Positions 62,413-64,000 of a stretch of DNA of 64,000 nt are shown here, in pieces. Every line of letters begins with the position of its first letter. Within the stretch, counting starts at the first letter, position 1. The DNA comes from Streptomonospora nanhaiensis (lineage in GTDB: Bacteria; Actinomycetota; Actinomycetes; Streptosporangiales; Streptosporangiaceae): assembly GCF_026642255.1 (NCBI RefSeq), contig NZ_CP113264.1:2294001-2358000 (forward strand). The letters run 5' to 3'. A model generated the notes under the pieces. That model was not told the origin of the DNA. It saw nothing but the letters and a program-made list of their open reading frames with translations, and searched no databases. Both the position numbers and the translations under genes were made by a program.

Positions 62413-62615
62413 GAGTTCCCTTCCGTCGGTCTGGAGGGGGCGTCCGCGCCGGAGAACGACGCGGAGCGCAACCCGACGTACTTGACGCGGAACACGCGGG
62501 CGCAGGACAGGCAGGCCCAGGGGTAGCCCTCGCCCTTGACGGCGGCTCCCTCCTCCGGAACCAGGTCCTCGTCACCGCAGTAGGGGCAGTAGTGGGGCGC
62601 GGCCCTCTCGGACAT
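62409..62615 (-). CDS. Small zinc-ribbon protein of the sulfite reductase operon
   Basis: Protein of 68 residues. CPYCGDED near residue 10 and CLSCARVF near 35 form a four-cysteine zinc ribbon. The spacing (CxxC-x22-CxxC) and the aromatic FRVKYVGL after it are typical of a small protein that sits between sulfite reductase and cysH in actinobacteria. It may be a structural or electron-transfer partner of sulfite reductase or a regulator; no activity is known to me. It overlaps cysH by four bases. Confidence 0.82.
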   Translation of the reverse strand: MSERAAPHYCPYCGDEDLVPEEGAAVKGEGYPWACLSCARVFRVKYVGLRSASFSGADAPSRPTEGNS

Positions 62616-62661
62616 GGCGCACCTCTTCCTTCGTCGTGTTCCACGGGTCCTGCTCGGGCAC

Positions 62662-62699
62662 GGCCGGGGCGGCCCGCGGGGCGGGAGCCCGCCCCGGCC
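62662..62699 (-). repeat. Hairpin between sir and the zinc-ribbon gene
   Basis: GGCCGGGGCG (62662-62671) and CGCCCCGGCC (62690-62699), perfect 10-bp arms, in the 99-bp gap inside the operon. It may lower read-through from sir to the downstream genes. Confidence 0.5.
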
Positions 62700-62714
62700 G
62701 GGCCGCTCCGGTCG

Positions 62715-64000
62715 CTACTTCAGGTCGGCGTCGTCCGCCCGGCCGACCCAGGACGCGAAGGACTCACCGTCCTTCTTCTGGTCCTGGAACCGGCGCAGCA
62801 CCCGCTCGACGTAGTCGGGCAGGTCGTCGGCGGTGGTCTTCAGGCCGCGGATCTTCTTGCCGAAGGACCGGGTCATGCCCATGCCGCCGCCCAGGTGGAT
62901 CTGGTAGCCCTCCACCTGCTCGCCGTCGGCGTTCATCACCAGCTGGCCCTTGAGGCCGATGTCGGCCACCTGGATGCGGGCGCACGAGTTGGGGCAGCCG
63001 TTGAGGTTGATGGTCAGGGGCTCGCCGAAGTCCGGCAGCCGTTTCTCGAGCTCGTCGATCAGGGTCGAGGCGCGGGCCTTGGTCTCCACGATCGCGAGCT
63101 TGCAGAACTCGATGCCGGTGCACGCCATCGTCTGGCGCCGGAACACGCTCGGCTCGACCTGGAGGTCCTCCGCGCCCAGGGCGGCGCGGATCGAGTCGAT
63201 CCGCTCCTCCTCGACGTCCAGGATCACCAGCTTCTGGTCGGCGGTCGTGCGGATGCGGTCCGAACCGTGCTCCTCGGCGATCTCGGCGATGCGCAGCAGG
63301 GAGGTGCCGGAGACCCGCCCCACCCTGGGTGCGAAACCGACGTAGAACCGCCCGTCGTTCTGGCGGTGCACGCCCACGTGGTCGCGCTCCAGCCCGGGGT
63401 CCAGCTCCGGCGCGGGGCCGTCCTGGAGCGCGTACCCCAGGTACTCCTCCTCCAGCACCTGGCGGAACTTCTCCGCGCCCCAGTCCTTGATGAGGAACTT
63501 GATCCTGGCGCGGGTGCGCAGGCGCCGGTAGCCGTAGTCGCGGAAGATCGAGCAGACGCCCGCCCACACCTCGCTGACCTGGTCGGGGCGGACGAACGCC
63601 CCGAGGCGCTGGGCGAACATCGGGTTGGTGGACAGGCCGCCGCCGACGAAGAGGTCGTAGCCGGCCTCGCCCGCCCCGTCGCGCACGCCCACGAACGCGA
63701 TGTCGTTGATCTCGTGGTTGACGCAGTGGGAGCTGCACCCCGACAGCGAGGTCTTGAACTTGCGGGGCAGGTTGGAGTACAGCGGGCTGCCGATGTGCTC
63801 GTCGTAGATCTGGCGGATCTGCGGTGTGGGGTCGATGACCTCGTGCTCGGCGACGCCCGCCAGCGGACAGCCCATGATCACACGGGGGGTGTCGCCGCAG
63901 GCCTCCGTGGTGGAGAGGCCGACCGACTCCAGCTTCTCCCAGATCGCGGGCACGTCCTCGACCCGGATCCAGTGGAACTGGACGTTCTGGCGGTCGGTGA
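62715..64000 (-). CDS. sir: Nitrite/sulfite reductase, sirohaem type (N-terminus outside window)
   Basis: At least 428 residues, open to the right edge; the GTG at 63953 is inside the coding region, since FHWIRVED before it is conserved. The C-terminal sirohaem and [4Fe-4S] ligands are present: CTGIEFCKLA (C-x5-C) and NGCPNSCARIQVADIG (C-x3-C). The N-terminal half has the paired KTSLSGCSSHCVNHEINDIAFVG. It reduces sulfite to sulfide with six electrons, usually from ferredoxin, in assimilatory sulfur metabolism; nitrite reductases of the same family look alike, but the cysH neighbour favours sulfite. A missing start, not a frameshift, explains the truncation. Confidence 0.95.
   Translation of the reverse strand, partial: TDRQNVQFHWIRVEDVPAIWEKLESVGLSTTEACGDTPRVIMGCPLAGVAEHEVIDPTPQIRQIYDEHIGSPLYSNLPRKFKTSLSGCSSHCVNHEINDIAFVGVRDGAGEAGYDLFVGGGLSTNPMFAQRLGAFVRPDQVSEVWAGVCSIFRDYGYRRLRTRARIKFLIKDWGAEKFRQVLEEEYLGYALQDGPAPELDPGLERDHVGVHRQNDGRFYVGFAPRVGRVSGTSLLRIAEIAEEHGSDRIRTTADQKLVILDVEEERIDSIRAALGAEDLQVEPSVFRRQTMACTGIEFCKLAIVETKARASTLIDELEKRLPDFGEPLTINLNGCPNSCARIQVADIGLKGQLVMNADGEQVEGYQIHLGGGMGMTRSFGKKIRGLKTTADDLPDYVERVLRRFQDQKKDGESFASWVGRADDADLK

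Overview
The window is very GC-rich (about 70% or more by eye), densely coded, uses many GTG and occasional TTG starts, and ends many genes with perfect GC hairpins that lack a U-tract. Together with the coproporphyrin-type haem genes (hemE, a hemY/cgoX-type oxidase, hemQ), DUF3000 beside rnd, an AfsA/SARP pair, Hanks-type kinases and MMPL exporters, this points to a filamentous actinomycete. Nocardiopsis or a relative is my guess, not a demonstrated assignment. I saw no rRNA, tRNA, CRISPR array, insertion sequence or prophage.

Layout. 1-7.0 kb: two paralogous membrane proteins with a C-terminal cysteine motif, then two tandem Ser/Thr kinases that share almost identical DNA in their catalytic domains. 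7.1-9.5 kb: a TetR regulator divergent from an alpha/beta hydrolase with a clear operator between them, and a P-loop kinase. 9.6-14.5 kb: a ROK regulator and a xylose-type sugar ABC transporter. 14.7-19.3 kb: a TSUP transporter, dxs and an FprA-type ferredoxin reductase. 19.3-24.1 kb: a neutral zinc metallopeptidase, a TetR regulator and its divergent MMPL exporter.

24.2-37.8 kb is the accessory part of the window. A SARP regulator is divergent from an overlapping three-gene operon: AfsA (butyrolactone/butenolide synthase family), a HAD phosphatase and an FAD monooxygenase. The operon promoter carries three TTCAGG heptamers at exact 11-bp spacing, the last one 8 bp from a -10 box, which is the textbook layout of a SARP site. 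A second unit follows: MMPL, two secreted paralogous alpha/beta hydrolases (the first has His in place of the nucleophilic Ser), and MMPL. Next come a MarR/SDR divergent pair around an AT-rich operator. I read this stretch as a candidate signalling-molecule locus (SARP-controlled synthesis) beside a lipid-processing and export module; that the two work together is inference.

37.8-64 kb is mostly housekeeping: a PD-(D/E)XK-like protein, fatty-acid beta-oxidation (fadB-fadA), a TPR protein with a Crp-type site upstream, rnd, DUF3000, haem synthesis (hemE, the oxidase, hemQ), phosphatidylethanolamine synthesis (psd-pssA), msrB, a GntR regulator, a RibD-like reductase, glgX, aidB, pdxH, and an assimilatory sulfur operon (sir, a small zinc-ribbon protein, cysH and a sirohydrochlorin chelatase). 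sir runs off the right edge.
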